From positions 1 through 64,000 of the forward strand of contig JASJPG010000007.1 in assembly GCA_031426815.1 (NCBI GenBank): a stretch of 64,000 nucleotides of DNA. Direction: 5' to 3'. The notes beneath the pieces were generated by a model. That model worked only from the letters and a program-made list of their open reading frames with translations, made no database searches and had not been told where the DNA came from. The stretch comes from PFJX01 sp031426815 (lineage in GTDB: Bacteria > Pseudomonadota > Gammaproteobacteria > Burkholderiales > Thiobacillaceae). This document shows, piece by piece, positions 19,744 to 28,887 of this stretch. Numbering within the stretch: position 1 is the stretch's first letter; every line of letters starts with the position of its first letter. Position numbers and translations under genes: made by a program.

Positions 19744-20645
19744 CGGTTCTTCCTTGCGTTGCCGCGCATCTGTTCCTGATATTCCCGATACAGTTGCCAG
19801 AATGGCTGCAGATCCTGTTTGTCGAATCGGTCCATGTAATCCGTCCGGAACAATTCCATGAGCTGGCGGCCGCGCGGCTGCTTGGTGGCGGACATGAACG
19901 CTTGCGCCACCCTGTCGCGGTACGCCGGGGATGCTCGGGCAGACAGGAAGGCGGCATTCAGGGCGACAGTCTGCCATTCCTTGAGGATGCGCACGCGTGC
20001 GCCTACCTGGGGGTTCATTTCGCTGGCGGTGTGCAGCGTGGAAATGCGCACCAGGGCGGCATCGACCTTGCCGAAGAACACCCGGTGCACCGACTGGATG
20101 TCGCGCTTTTCCTCCACCACACTAAACAGGTCCGCGCAATGCACGCCGGTCTCCCGCACGCACAGGGTCTCCAGGTACACCTCGGAGATGCGGTCGTTGA
20201 CCAACCGGGCCACCCGCTTGCCGCGCATGTCGGCCAGGGTCCGGATACCGCTGGCCTGCGCCGCGATCAGGACCAGGCCTTCCGGCGCGTTGCGGCGCAA
20301 GCCGGCGAAACCCTGGGCGAGTTCCTCGGGCGCGAAGGTCTCCGCCATTTCCATGCTCGGGGCGATGATCATCTCGATGCGGCCCAGGTTGGCATCGCGC
20401 CGCAAAGCGCCCATGTCCTCGTACATGACGGCCCGGGCCTTCAGGTTATAGCCGCGCGCCACCTCCTCGGCCCACACCTGCATGGTGACCCGCACATCGG
20501 CCTGGGGGACGTCGCGGATGCCGGGCAGGTAGAAGCCCAGATTGAGCGGTTCCAGGTCCGCCGCCGGGGCCGACGCCGCCAGCCCCAGCAAGGTCCAGGC
20601 AAGCAGCCTGGAAATGTGTCGGCCGAACCGTCGCAGGCCCTTCAT
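19740..20645 (-). CDS. PhnD-like periplasmic substrate-binding protein (first)
   Basis: A 301-residue secreted protein with an N-terminal signal (hydrophobic core about residues 12-27, Ala-Pro-Ala-Ala). It has the two-lobed PhnD/phosphate-phosphonate-binding fold, visible as Leu-Gly-Phe-Tyr-Leu-Pro-Gly near the start, a Lys-Arg-Val-Ala hinge region and a typical C-terminal helix. No permease or ATPase genes are nearby, so it is unlikely to feed a transporter. The gene order (next to a membrane kinase) suggests a sensing role. It overlaps the small gene upstream and the kinase downstream by 4 bases each. The ligand is unknown. Confidence 0.85.
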   Translation of the reverse strand: MKGLRRFGRHISRLLAWTLLGLAASAPAADLEPLNLGFYLPGIRDVPQADVRVTMQVWAEEVARGYNLKARAVMYEDMGALRRDANLGRIEMIIAPSMEMAETFAPEELAQGFAGLRRNAPEGLVLIAAQASGIRTLADMRGKRVARLVNDRISEVYLETLCVRETGVHCADLFSVVEEKRDIQSVHRVFFGKVDAALVRISTLHTASEMNPQVGARVRILKEWQTVALNAAFLSARASPAYRDRVAQAFMSATKQPRGRQLMELFRTDYMDRFDKQDLQPFWQLYREYQEQMRGNARKNR

Positions 20646-20788
20646 CGCGGGCCTCCACGCAAAGCGAAGCGGGCACTCAGGGCGTCGTGCTCACGCATCA
20701 ACTGGCGGATCTCGACCTTGTCGGCCTGGAGCGCTTCCAGCGGCGCCGCCAAAGCCAGGATCAGCCAGAGACGGATCGCCTCGCCCAT
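20642..20788 (-). CDS. 48-residue small protein between the two binding-protein genes
   Basis: A short gene read directly from the sequence. Its ATG shares a base with the upstream binding-protein stop (TGATG at 20786-20790), and its own stop overlaps the next start (ATGA at 20642-20645). The first 20 residues are hydrophobic (Leu/Ala-rich, ending Glu-Ala-Leu-Gln-Ala) and the rest is charged, so it may be a short membrane or secreted peptide. No family is recognised. The double overlap argues that it is translated, or at least that it couples translation of its neighbours. Confidence 0.6.
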   Translation of the reverse strand: MGEAIRLWLILALAAPLEALQADKVEIRQLMREHDALSARFALRGGPR

Positions 20789-21690
20789 CAACGACCGCCT
20801 TTGCCTGCTTGACCCGCCTTGAGCAGGCGATGCGTCACGAGAAGATCGCGGTAGGGATCGAGGTCGTGGACCTGGGTGCGGACCATGCTGTCGGCCTTGT
20901 AGATCTGCAATACCTGGCGGCCGCGCGGGGTGTCGTTGAGTCTCATGGCGGCCTGGATGATCAGCTCGCGATGTTCCTGCCGCACACGCGAGGAGAACAG
21001 GCCGATGTGGGGCGAGCGGGTCTTGAAAGTGTAGTCCTCCAGCACCTGCAGCCTCTGGCCGACCTGGGGGTTGAGGGCCAGGGCGGCCTCATAGCCGCTG
21101 CGCAGGATCAGGGCCGCATCGATCTGGTTGAAGAACAGCCGGTGCGCCAGTTTGCTGGAGCGCAATTCCCGGCTGACCGGCCCGAGCCGGTTCCACGCGG
21201 ACTTGCCCCGGACCTGCAGCAGCAGAGTTTCTAAAAAGGCGTCGGAAAGCTCGTCGCTTTCCAGCAGTCCAATCCGCTTGCCCGCCAGGTCGGCAGGCCC
21301 GTGGATGCCGGCATCGCGGCGCACCACCAGGAGCATGTGCTCGGGCGTGTTCTTGTAGCCGGAAAAGCCATCGGCGAGTTCGTCCGGGGAAAAATGCTGG
21401 ACCACGCCCATGGAGGTGGCGACGAGAAAATTCACCTTGCCGCTGTTCATGTCCCGGCGCAGGGCTTCCAGGTCGTCATAGAACTGGATCGGCTTGTAGG
21501 TCAGGTTGATGGAGCGGGCCAGTTCCTCGACCCAGAAACGCAGAGAAATCTCCACGTCCTTGCGCGGGATGTCCCGGATCACCGGGGTGTGGAAGCCGAT
21601 CGCCATGGGTGGCGGTATATCCGCCGCCACGGCGGGGCAGACCGCCAGCAGAGCGAGCAGCCGCAATAGCCAACTTGCCAGGAAATGCAT
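20788..21690 (-). CDS. PhnD-like periplasmic substrate-binding protein (second)
   Basis: A 300-residue paralogue of the following binding protein. It has a signal peptide ending Ala-Val-Ala-Ala and the shared opening Ile-Gly-Phe-His-Thr-Pro-Val-Ile-Arg-Asp-Ile-Pro. Much of the alignment (Asp-Val-Glu-Ile/Val-Arg-Val-Thr, Pro-Arg-Gly-Arg-Gln near the end) is clearly homologous. The pair probably arose by duplication. The ATG at 21690 places the signal peptide correctly; a longer frame up to 22098 lies inside the TolC gene and was rejected. The gap to the TolC stop is 8 bases. Confidence 0.85.
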   Translation of the reverse strand: MHFLASWLLRLLALLAVCPAVAADIPPPMAIGFHTPVIRDIPRKDVEISLRFWVEELARSINLTYKPIQFYDDLEALRRDMNSGKVNFLVATSMGVVQHFSPDELADGFSGYKNTPEHMLLVVRRDAGIHGPADLAGKRIGLLESDELSDAFLETLLLQVRGKSAWNRLGPVSRELRSSKLAHRLFFNQIDAALILRSGYEAALALNPQVGQRLQVLEDYTFKTRSPHIGLFSSRVRQEHRELIIQAAMRLNDTPRGRQVLQIYKADSMVRTQVHDLDPYRDLLVTHRLLKAGQAGKGGR

Positions 21691-21698
21691 TTCCACGC

Positions 21699-23108
21699 TT
21701 ACGGCCTGGCCGATTGCACCGCCCGGCCCACCTGGTAGTCGAGATCGGCCAGGGCGGCGCGCAGGTCGTGGCGGGCACGGTACAGGGAGGCGCTGGCGAA
21801 GGTCTCCACCATCTGCGCCTCGATCACGTCCTTGGTCTCCACCATTTCCTCCTGGTAGGCACGCACGTTCAGCATGCGGTTCTCCTCGGCGTATTCCTGG
21901 GCGTGGGCGGAGTCGTCTACCTGCGCGCGGGAGCGCTGGATGCGCAGGAAGTCGTCCTTGATCTGCAGCGCCAGGCCGTCGTCCAGCAGCACCCGCTGCG
22001 CTTCCAGTTTGATCTTGCCGGCGCGGGCGGCATCGACCGAGGCGCGGGTCAGGCCGCCGTCGAACAAGTCCCACTTCAGGCCCACGCCCAGGGTCCAACC
22101 TTCCCGGTTGTCGCGGTTGATCAGGCCGCCGTCAAAGCCGTTCCAGACCCGATAGGCCGTGGCTTCCAGGCCCACCATAGGCCGAAAACCGCTCCTGGCG
22201 TCGGCGATGCGGTGTTCCATCGCCTGTACTGCCAGTTCCAGGCGATGCTTGTCGGGGTTGAACTTCATGGCGTCGGCGAGCAGCGCGTCGAAGCCGTCGG
22301 CGAATCCAGGCAGGTCCGCCTCCGGAGCCAGGCTGAGCATGCTGTTCACTGGCAGGCCCATGGCGTTGGCCAGGGCCTCCCGGGTTAAGACGCTGGCATA
22401 GCGTGCTTCCTGCAGCATGGAGCGGGCCAAGGCGGTGGTGGTCTTGCTGCGCAGGTAGTCGGTCTTCTTCACCTTGAGGGAGTCGTTCTGATAGAGCCGT
22501 TCGGTGAGATCCTCCAGGGCCTGGAAGCGTTCCACGGTGTCGTTGCCCAGTTGCTCCATCTGCCGGGCGAACTGAGCGCCGTGGTAGTAACGCGTGACGT
22601 CGCGCACCACTTCCAGCTCGGTCTTGCGCTTTTCCTGGCGGGCAATCTCGACGCCTTTCTTCGCCAAGCCGGTGACCGCGTCCTGCTTGCCGCCGGTATA
22701 GAGCGGATAGGTCAGGTTGAAGCCGGCGCGGGTGACGTCGCGGTCGAACAGCTTGACGTCCAGGTTGATCGGCAGGGGCTGGCCGGGAATCGGGACCATG
22801 CTGCCGCCGGGGCCGATGGGCAGGCCCATGGCCGGCGTCTGCACTATCCCCTGGAAGGTGAAGGTGCGATCCTGGTCGGCGCGCTGGAACCCCGCCTCCA
22901 GTCCGACATGGGGGCGGAACGCCGCCATGGCCTGCTGGAATTGCGCCTCCGCCATGTCCAGGGCCGCCTGGGACACCTGCAGGGAGCGATGCCGGTCGAG
23001 GCCGATCTTCAGGCTCTGTGCCAGGGTCAGGTCGTCCAGTCTCTCGGCTGCCGCCGCCACGGGGGCCAGGCAAAGCAGGATCAGCAGGCCGGTGAGGGTC
23101 TTGGGCAT
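21699..23108 (-). CDS. TolC-family outer-membrane channel protein
   Basis: A 469-residue secreted protein with a signal peptide (ending Ala-Ala-Ala-Ala) and two repeats of long amphipathic helices, typical of the OEP/TolC fold. The motif Tyr-Pro-Leu-Tyr-Thr-Gly-Gly-Lys occurs in repeat one and its counterpart Trp-Asp-Leu-Phe-Asp-Gly-Gly in repeat two. No inner-membrane pump or adaptor is encoded nearby, so it is an orphan TolC within a signalling operon. The ATG at 23108 has GGAG seven bases upstream and is preferred over the ATG at 23120, which has no ribosome-binding site. Confidence 0.88.
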   Translation of the reverse strand: MPKTLTGLLILLCLAPVAAAAERLDDLTLAQSLKIGLDRHRSLQVSQAALDMAEAQFQQAMAAFRPHVGLEAGFQRADQDRTFTFQGIVQTPAMGLPIGPGGSMVPIPGQPLPINLDVKLFDRDVTRAGFNLTYPLYTGGKQDAVTGLAKKGVEIARQEKRKTELEVVRDVTRYYHGAQFARQMEQLGNDTVERFQALEDLTERLYQNDSLKVKKTDYLRSKTTTALARSMLQEARYASVLTREALANAMGLPVNSMLSLAPEADLPGFADGFDALLADAMKFNPDKHRLELAVQAMEHRIADARSGFRPMVGLEATAYRVWNGFDGGLINRDNREGWTLGVGLKWDLFDGGLTRASVDAARAGKIKLEAQRVLLDDGLALQIKDDFLRIQRSRAQVDDSAHAQEYAEENRMLNVRAYQEEMVETKDVIEAQMVETFASASLYRARHDLRAALADLDYQVGRAVQSARP

Positions 23109-23129
23109 GAGGGTCTCCATGGAGGATGG

Positions 23130-24935
23130 TCAGTTGTCGCGATAGCGGTCGCGGATGTCCAGAATCTCGTCCCAATGGGCGAAGACCAGGTCCACCAGCG
23201 CAGGGTCGAATTTGATGCCGCGCTGCTCCCGCATGAACTCGTGGATGGCGGCGGAATCCCAGGCTGATTTGTAGATGCGCTTCTGGCTCAGGGCGTCGAG
23301 CACGTCGGCGATAGCGACGATGCGGCCCTCGATGGAAATCTCCTCGCCCTTGAGGCCGCGCGGATAGCCGCTGCCGTCGTAGTTCTCGTGGTGTTCGTAG
23401 GCGATGCGGGCGGCCATGGCCACCAGGGGGCGGTCGATGGTGCTGAGAATCCGGTACCCGATTTCGGCATGAGTTTTTATGGATTCATATTCGGCGGGGT
23501 CCAGCTTGCCGGGCTTGTGCAGGATGGCATCGGCAATGCCCACCTTGCCCACGTCGTGGATGGGCGCCGTGGTCTTGAGCATTTCCGCCTGTTCCTTGGA
23601 GAGCCCCGACTGCAGGGCCAGCAAATGGGCGATCTCGGCCACCCGCTTGACGTGGCGCCCGGTCTCGCGGCTGCGGGTCTCCACCACCTCCCCCATCACC
23701 AGCAACAGTTCCCGCTGGGTTTCCAGGACATCCCGGGTCAGGCGCATGGATTCGGTGACGTCCTGGCAGCCCAGGATGACGGAGGTGATTTCGCCTTGCA
23801 AGTCGCGCAGCGGGATGTAGACGACGCTGAAGGTCCGCTCGCTACCGTCCCGGTGCCGGAAATTCATGACCTCGCTGCATTGGGCGTCGATCCGGCTGGC
23901 GAAGTCCCGGAAGCAATGCTCGTGGTTGCCCGTGGTGATATCGGCCAGGAGCCGAGCGCTCAAGCTCTTGGCGTCGTAGCCGAGCAGGCTGGCGAACTGC
24001 TTGTTGCTGCCGAGGATGCGGCCCTGGATGTCGGTGATGCAGATGCAGGTGCCCAGATCCAGGGCGCGCTTGTATTCGTCGAGGAAGTGGGTCTGCTCTT
24101 GCAGGGAGCGCTGGCTGCAGCTCAGGGTGTCGAGGAGACCTTCGTAGTTGAGGTAGAAGTCGGTGATGTCCACGTCCAGGCAGACGACTTCCTCCACCTG
24201 GCCGTTATCGTCGAAGATCGGCACCAGGCTGCTCTCGACCACGAACAGGGCGCCGGAGCGGGTCTGGTTCTTGACGATGCCGGCCCATCGCTCACCATCC
24301 AGGATGCCCTGCCAGAGGGCGCCGGACAGGTCCTTGGTCTCGTCGGGATGACGCAGGCGGCGGATGTCGCTGTCGATCAATTCGCCTTTTTCGTAGCCGG
24401 TATGTTCACAGAAATGGTCGTTGACGTAGGTGATGCGGCCGTCGCGGTCCAGCTTGGTGACGATGGCGCTGGCATCCACGAGCTGGCGGTATTGCTCCAG
24501 GAGGCGCTGGTTGCGGCGGCGTTCGCGCCTGGCCCGGATATCCTCGGCCATGTCGGCCAGCTTGGCGAGGAGGCGCTCGACGTTGACCGGCTTGGTGACG
24601 TACTGGTCGATGCCGATGTCGATGGCGCTGAACAGGAACTCAACGTCGTTGTAGGCGCTCAGGACGATGATCGGCTGGTCGGGGTGGCTCGCGCGTATCC
24701 GGGTGCTCATGGCAAGGCCGTTCAGGACCGGCATCTGGATGTCGGTGACGACGATGTCGGGACGCACCGCGCGAAAGCGTTCCAGTCCCACCTGGCCGTT
24801 CTCGGCGGTGTGCACATGGTCGATCCAGAGTTCAAGGATCTGGGCCAGTTCGTCGCGGGTCGCAGGATCGTCCTCGACGTAAAGGACGTTCAGGGTGCGC
24901 AGTGTTTCGAGTCGCCGGGTATCCATACGGATCAT
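23130..24935 (-). CDS. REC-PAS-PAS-HD-GYP response regulator, cyclic-di-GMP phosphodiesterase
   Basis: A 601-residue cytoplasmic protein. A receiver domain (about residues 12-130, Asp in Val-Thr-Asp-Ile-Gln-Met-Pro) is followed by two PAS domains (about 150-265 and 295-400) and an HD-GYP domain (about 405-600). The latter has His-Asp-Val-Gly-Lys and His-His-Glu-Asn-Tyr-Asp-Gly-Ser-Gly-Tyr-Pro, the residues expected for an active enzyme. It is the first gene of the eight-gene operon and opposes the GGDEF protein at the operon end. An internal ATG at 24926 is an alternative start. Confidence 0.93.
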   Translation of the reverse strand: MIRMDTRRLETLRTLNVLYVEDDPATRDELAQILELWIDHVHTAENGQVGLERFRAVRPDIVVTDIQMPVLNGLAMSTRIRASHPDQPIIVLSAYNDVEFLFSAIDIGIDQYVTKPVNVERLLAKLADMAEDIRARRERRRNQRLLEQYRQLVDASAIVTKLDRDGRITYVNDHFCEHTGYEKGELIDSDIRRLRHPDETKDLSGALWQGILDGERWAGIVKNQTRSGALFVVESSLVPIFDDNGQVEEVVCLDVDITDFYLNYEGLLDTLSCSQRSLQEQTHFLDEYKRALDLGTCICITDIQGRILGSNKQFASLLGYDAKSLSARLLADITTGNHEHCFRDFASRIDAQCSEVMNFRHRDGSERTFSVVYIPLRDLQGEITSVILGCQDVTESMRLTRDVLETQRELLLVMGEVVETRSRETGRHVKRVAEIAHLLALQSGLSKEQAEMLKTTAPIHDVGKVGIADAILHKPGKLDPAEYESIKTHAEIGYRILSTIDRPLVAMAARIAYEHHENYDGSGYPRGLKGEEISIEGRIVAIADVLDALSQKRIYKSAWDSAAIHEFMREQRGIKFDPALVDLVFAHWDEILDIRDRYRDN

Positions 24936-25136
24936 CTTCTTGTTGGTGTTGGCATGAGTTCGGTATGCGATCCGGGCAGGTTCATTAGAGACTTCTTAAG
25001 TTATATCGGAAGTCGTGAAGTTAACTTTAGACTCATCCGTTCTGTCCCCCCGGATAGCCGGATGTCGAAATATCAGGTTCGACTTCCGACACTGAAATCG
25101 GCATGCAATGTCGCGAAGTCCATGCTTCCACCTGCC
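24936..25136. promoter_or_regulatory. AT-richer intergenic region, likely promoter of the signalling operon
   Basis: About 200 bases separate the HD-GYP start from the convergent-side end of the deacetylase gene. The part at 24985-25035 is markedly AT-rich against the local background and contains repeated GAAGT/ACTTC elements (for example at 24991-24995, 25010-25014 and 25017-25021). It is the only sizeable gap upstream of the operon, so the promoter is probably here. No consensus -35/-10 pair could be fixed by eye. Confidence 0.4.
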
Positions 25137-26066
25137 TTACAAATCCGCCAGCACCCTGATATGCGCCGCCACGCTGCGGCCGAGCGAACTCAGGTCGTAG
25201 CCGCCTTCCAGCACCGAGACGATGCGGCCTTGCGCGTGGCGGGCGGCGACGCCCATGACCTGTTCGGTGATCCAGATGTAATCGGATTCCATCAGGCCGA
25301 ACTGGCCCATGTCGTCTTCCCGGTGCGCGTCGAAGCCGGCTGAAATAAACAGCATTTCCGGCTGGAAGGCTTCCAGGCGCGGCATCACTTCGGCCGCGAA
25401 CGCCTCGCGGTAACGCTTGCCGGTGGTGCCGGCGGGCAGGGGGACATTGACGATGTGCGGGTTGACGGTGTCGGCGCCGCAGAACGGGTAGAACGGGTGC
25501 TGGAACGTGGAGCACAGCATGACGCGGGCGTCGTCCTTGAAAATGTCTTCCGTGCCGTTGCCGTGATGTACGTCGAAATCGACGATGGCCACGCGCGCCA
25601 GGCCATACGCGGCGACCGCATGCGCGGCGGCGATGGCGACGTTGTTGAAGATGCAAAAGCCCATGGCCCGGTTGCGCGTGGCATGGTGGCCGGGCGGGCG
25701 GCAGACGACGAAGGCGTTGCCGACTTCGCCGCGCATGACCCGGTCCACCGCCATCACGGCGCCGCCGGCCGCGCGATAGGCGGCTTCGAGGCTGTGCGGG
25801 TTCATCGCGGTGTCATGATCCAGCTCGTGGATGCCTTCATAGGGCGAGGCGGCTTCGACGGCATCGATGTAGGCCGTGTCGTGCACGCGCAGCAACTGGC
25901 TGCGGTGCGCCAACGGTGCATCGTAGTGAAGCAGGTAATCGAACAGGCGCGCGGCATGCAATCGATCTTCGATGGCGCGAATCCGGGCCGGACTTTCCGG
26001 ATGCGCATGGCCCATGTCGTGTTTCAGGCATTCGGCGTGCGAAATGTAGGCAGTATGCATAGTCAT
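25137..26066 (-). CDS. Histone deacetylase family protein (AcuC-like)
   Basis: A 309-residue zinc amidohydrolase of the class II HDAC/AcuC/AphA superfamily. The catalytic His pair is in Arg-Pro-Pro-Gly-His-His-Ala, and zinc ligands appear in Asp-Phe-Asp-Val-His-His-Gly-Asn-Gly-Thr. A catalytic Tyr-type Gly-Gly-Tyr motif is near the C-terminus (Glu-Gly-Gly-Tyr-Asp). It may remove acetyl groups from protein lysines or small amines. It is divergent from a Pat-type acetyltransferase gene, 125 bases away, which favours a protein-lysine substrate. The start at 26066 (Met-Thr-Met-His) is likely; 26060 is possible. Confidence 0.9.
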   Translation of the reverse strand: MTMHTAYISHAECLKHDMGHAHPESPARIRAIEDRLHAARLFDYLLHYDAPLAHRSQLLRVHDTAYIDAVEAASPYEGIHELDHDTAMNPHSLEAAYRAAGGAVMAVDRVMRGEVGNAFVVCRPPGHHATRNRAMGFCIFNNVAIAAAHAVAAYGLARVAIVDFDVHHGNGTEDIFKDDARVMLCSTFQHPFYPFCGADTVNPHIVNVPLPAGTTGKRYREAFAAEVMPRLEAFQPEMLFISAGFDAHREDDMGQFGLMESDYIWITEQVMGVAARHAQGRIVSVLEGGYDLSSLGRSVAAHIRVLADL

Positions 26067-26191
26067 GGTGCGCTGCAAAAATCAATCTTCACTATACGTT
26101 TGGCTACATGGAACTGTAACCCGTTGTGGCTTAGCATCGCCCCTGGAATCCACCGAAACTTGCATCATCAACAGCTCTCCGAAAGCGATAA

Positions 26192-28870
26192 ATGTCCAGC
26201 CATTATCTGCACCCCCTGCTGTCACCTCGTTCCGTCGCCGTGTTTGGCGCCAGCGCCCGCGAAGATTCCGTTGCCGGCGTGATCTACGCCAACCTGCGCA
26301 AGTCCGGCTATACCGGCCAGGTTTTCCCGGTGAACCCGAAGTACGACACTTTGCTCGGCGAAAAATGCTATGCCTATGCCAGCGATCTGCCGGAAACGCC
26401 GGATCTGGCGATCATCGCCACGCCGGCGCCGACCGTGGCGCAAATCATGGCCGACTGCGGCAAACGCGGCGTGCGCAATGCGGTGGTGCTGTCGGCCGGG
26501 TTCCGCGAAGTCGGTCCGAAAGGCGTTGCGCTGGAAGAAGCCATTTCCAGCATGGCGCAGAAGCATGGCATCCGGTTCATCGGCCCCAATTGTCTCGGCA
26601 TCCAGCGCCCGGCCATCGGCCTGAATGCGACCTTCGCATTGGGCACCGCGCTGCCCGGCGATCTGGCCCTGGTCTCGCAATCCGGCGCGCTGTGCACCGC
26701 CATGCTGGACTGGGCGGAATCCAATGGCATCGGCTTTTCCAGCGTGATTTCGACCGGCGCTTCGGCCGATCTCGATTTTGGCGAAATCCTCGATTACCTG
26801 GCGTATGACCCGCAGACCAAGGGCATCCTGCTGTATATCGAGGGCATCCGCGACGCGCGCCGCTTCATGAGCGCGCTGCGCAACGTCTCGCGCCTGAAAC
26901 CCATCGTCATGATCAAGGTCGGCCGGCATGAGGCCGGCTCGAAAGCGGCGCAGTCGCACACCGGCGCGCTGGCCGGTTCCGATGCGGTGTTCGACGCGCT
27001 GGTGCGGCGCGCCGGCGTGGTGCGGGTGAAGACGATCATGCAACTGTTCGCCTGCGCACGCGCGCTATCGACCCACATCAAGCCGGTCGGCAACCGTCTC
27101 GCCATCGTCACCAACGGCGGCGGCCCTGGCGTCATGGCGACCGATCTGGCCATCGATGTCGGCATCAATCTGGCCGAATTGTCCGAAGCGACGCTGGAAA
27201 AACTGAATCAGGCGCTGCCGCCGACCTGGTCGCACGGCAACCCGATCGACATCATCGGCGACGCCGGCGCCGCGCGCTATCACGCCGCGCTGGAAGCCTG
27301 CCTGGACGATGCCGGCGTCGATGGCGTGCTGGCGATGCTGACGCCGCAGGCGATGACCAAGCCGACCGAGGCCGCGCAGGCGGTGATCGATGTGGCGAAG
27401 CAATCGAACAAGCCGTTGCTCGCCTGCTGGATGGGCGAAAGCCAGGTCGCCGACGGTCGCAAGCTGTTCAAGGAGGCGGGCATCCCCTATTTCTCCACGC
27501 CGGAACCGGCTGTGGAGGTGTTCTCGTTCCTGTCCGCGTTCTACGAGAACCAGCGCCAACTCATGCAAACACCGGCCTCCCTGTCACAGCAGGCAGAACC
27601 GGATGTCGAAGGCGCGCGCATGATCGTCGAGAGCGCCCTGTCGCAGGGGCGGCATACCTTGACCGAAATCGAATCCAAGTCCTTGCTGGCTTCTTTTCAT
27701 ATTCCGGTGGCGCAGACCCTGATCGCGCGCGATGCGACCGAAGCCATGCTGATGGCGCAGCAGATGGGTTTTCCCGTCGTCATGAAGATCAACTCGCAGC
27801 AGATCAGCCACAAGTCCGATGTCGGCGGCGTGCGCCTCGGCTTGTCCAGCGGGCAGGCGGTGCGCGCCGCCTTCATGGGCATGATGACCGAGGTCAAGAA
27901 GCATCAGCCCGATGCCAAACTGGATGGTGTCGTCATTGAACCGATGGTGACGCGTCCGAACGCGCGCGAGGTGTTGATCGGGGTCGCAACCGATCCAGTG
28001 CTCGGGCCGGTGATCATGTTCGGCGCCGGCGGTGTCGACGTGGAAGCCATGCAGGACCGCGCCGTCGCTTTGCCGCCGCTGAACCATTACCTGGCCGACG
28101 ACCTGATCAAGCGCACCCGCGTGCACAAATTGCTTGGCCGCTTCCGCAACCGCCCGCCGGCGAATATCGAGGCGCTGGAAAGGATTCTGCTGCGCGTGTC
28201 GGAAATGGTCTGCGCCCTGCCCTGGCTGGAAGAACTCGACATCAACCCGCTGCTGGTCGATGAGCACGGCGCCCTGGCCGCCGATGCCCGCATCATCATC
28301 CGACCGCGTCCGCCGGCCGCCGACCGCTACAGCCACATGGCGATCCACCCCTACCCGGCACACCTGCTGACGCATTGGCAATTGCCGAATGGCGCCGATG
28401 TCACGATTCGCCCGATTCGGCCGGAAGACGCGGAAATGACCCAGATATTCGTGCGCGGCCTGTCCTCCGAAACCAAGTACTTCCGCTACATGGATGCGGT
28501 GCAGGAACTCTCCGCCAGCATGCTGGTGCGCTTGACCCAGATCGACTACGACCGCGAAATGGCGCTGTTGGTGGTGACGGAACAGGATGGCAAGCAGGTC
28601 GAACTCGGCGTGGCGCGCTATGCCGTCAACCCGGATGGGACTTCATGCGAATTCGCGCTGGTGGTCGACGACCATTGGCAGCATCAGGGCATCGGCCACA
28701 AGCTGATGGATGTGCTGATGGATCTGGCCCGCACCAAGGGTTTGCGCACCATCGAAGGCGAAGTCCTGAAGTCCAACACCCGCATGCTGAAGTTGTGCAC
28801 CGGACTCGGCTTCAAGGTGGAAGCGCATCCCGAGGATGACTCGGTGCGGATGATCTCGCGGGTGCTGTAG
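26192..28870 (+). CDS. Pat/PatZ-type protein lysine acetyltransferase (NDP-forming acyl-CoA ligase-GNAT fusion)
   Basis: An 892-residue protein. It has an N-terminal CoA-binding domain (about residues 10-130), a succinyl-CoA-synthetase-like flavodoxin domain (about 150-450), an ATP-grasp domain (about 480-700) and a C-terminal GNAT acetyltransferase (about 730-890, with His-Gln-Gly-Ile-Gly-His as the acetyl-CoA loop). Homologues acetylate lysines of acetyl-CoA synthetase and other enzymes; the ligase part is often inactive and regulatory. The divergent deacetylase-like gene is a natural partner. Confidence 0.92.
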   Translation: MSSHYLHPLLSPRSVAVFGASAREDSVAGVIYANLRKSGYTGQVFPVNPKYDTLLGEKCYAYASDLPETPDLAIIATPAPTVAQIMADCGKRGVRNAVVLSAGFREVGPKGVALEEAISSMAQKHGIRFIGPNCLGIQRPAIGLNATFALGTALPGDLALVSQSGALCTAMLDWAESNGIGFSSVISTGASADLDFGEILDYLAYDPQTKGILLYIEGIRDARRFMSALRNVSRLKPIVMIKVGRHEAGSKAAQSHTGALAGSDAVFDALVRRAGVVRVKTIMQLFACARALSTHIKPVGNRLAIVTNGGGPGVMATDLAIDVGINLAELSEATLEKLNQALPPTWSHGNPIDIIGDAGAARYHAALEACLDDAGVDGVLAMLTPQAMTKPTEAAQAVIDVAKQSNKPLLACWMGESQVADGRKLFKEAGIPYFSTPEPAVEVFSFLSAFYENQRQLMQTPASLSQQAEPDVEGARMIVESALSQGRHTLTEIESKSLLASFHIPVAQTLIARDATEAMLMAQQMGFPVVMKINSQQISHKSDVGGVRLGLSSGQAVRAAFMGMMTEVKKHQPDAKLDGVVIEPMVTRPNAREVLIGVATDPVLGPVIMFGAGGVDVEAMQDRAVALPPLNHYLADDLIKRTRVHKLLGRFRNRPPANIEALERILLRVSEMVCALPWLEELDINPLLVDEHGALAADARIIIRPRPPAADRYSHMAIHPYPAHLLTHWQLPNGADVTIRPIRPEDAEMTQIFVRGLSSETKYFRYMDAVQELSASMLVRLTQIDYDREMALLVVTEQDGKQVELGVARYAVNPDGTSCEFALVVDDHWQHQGIGHKLMDVLMDLARTKGLRTIEGEVLKSNTRMLKLCTGLGFKVEAHPEDDSVRMISRVL

Positions 28871-28887
28871 ATTCAGCGTGGACCGGT

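Noticed and set aside
18110..19957. 615-residue frame overlapping the HAMP kinase
   Set aside because: Shadow frame: Arg/Pro/Ala/His-rich composition, no domain, fully inside a well-supported kinase gene.
20788..22098. 436-residue version of the second PhnD-like protein
   Set aside because: The extra N-terminal 136 residues lie inside the TolC gene and have shadow composition. The ATG at 21690 gives a proper signal peptide.
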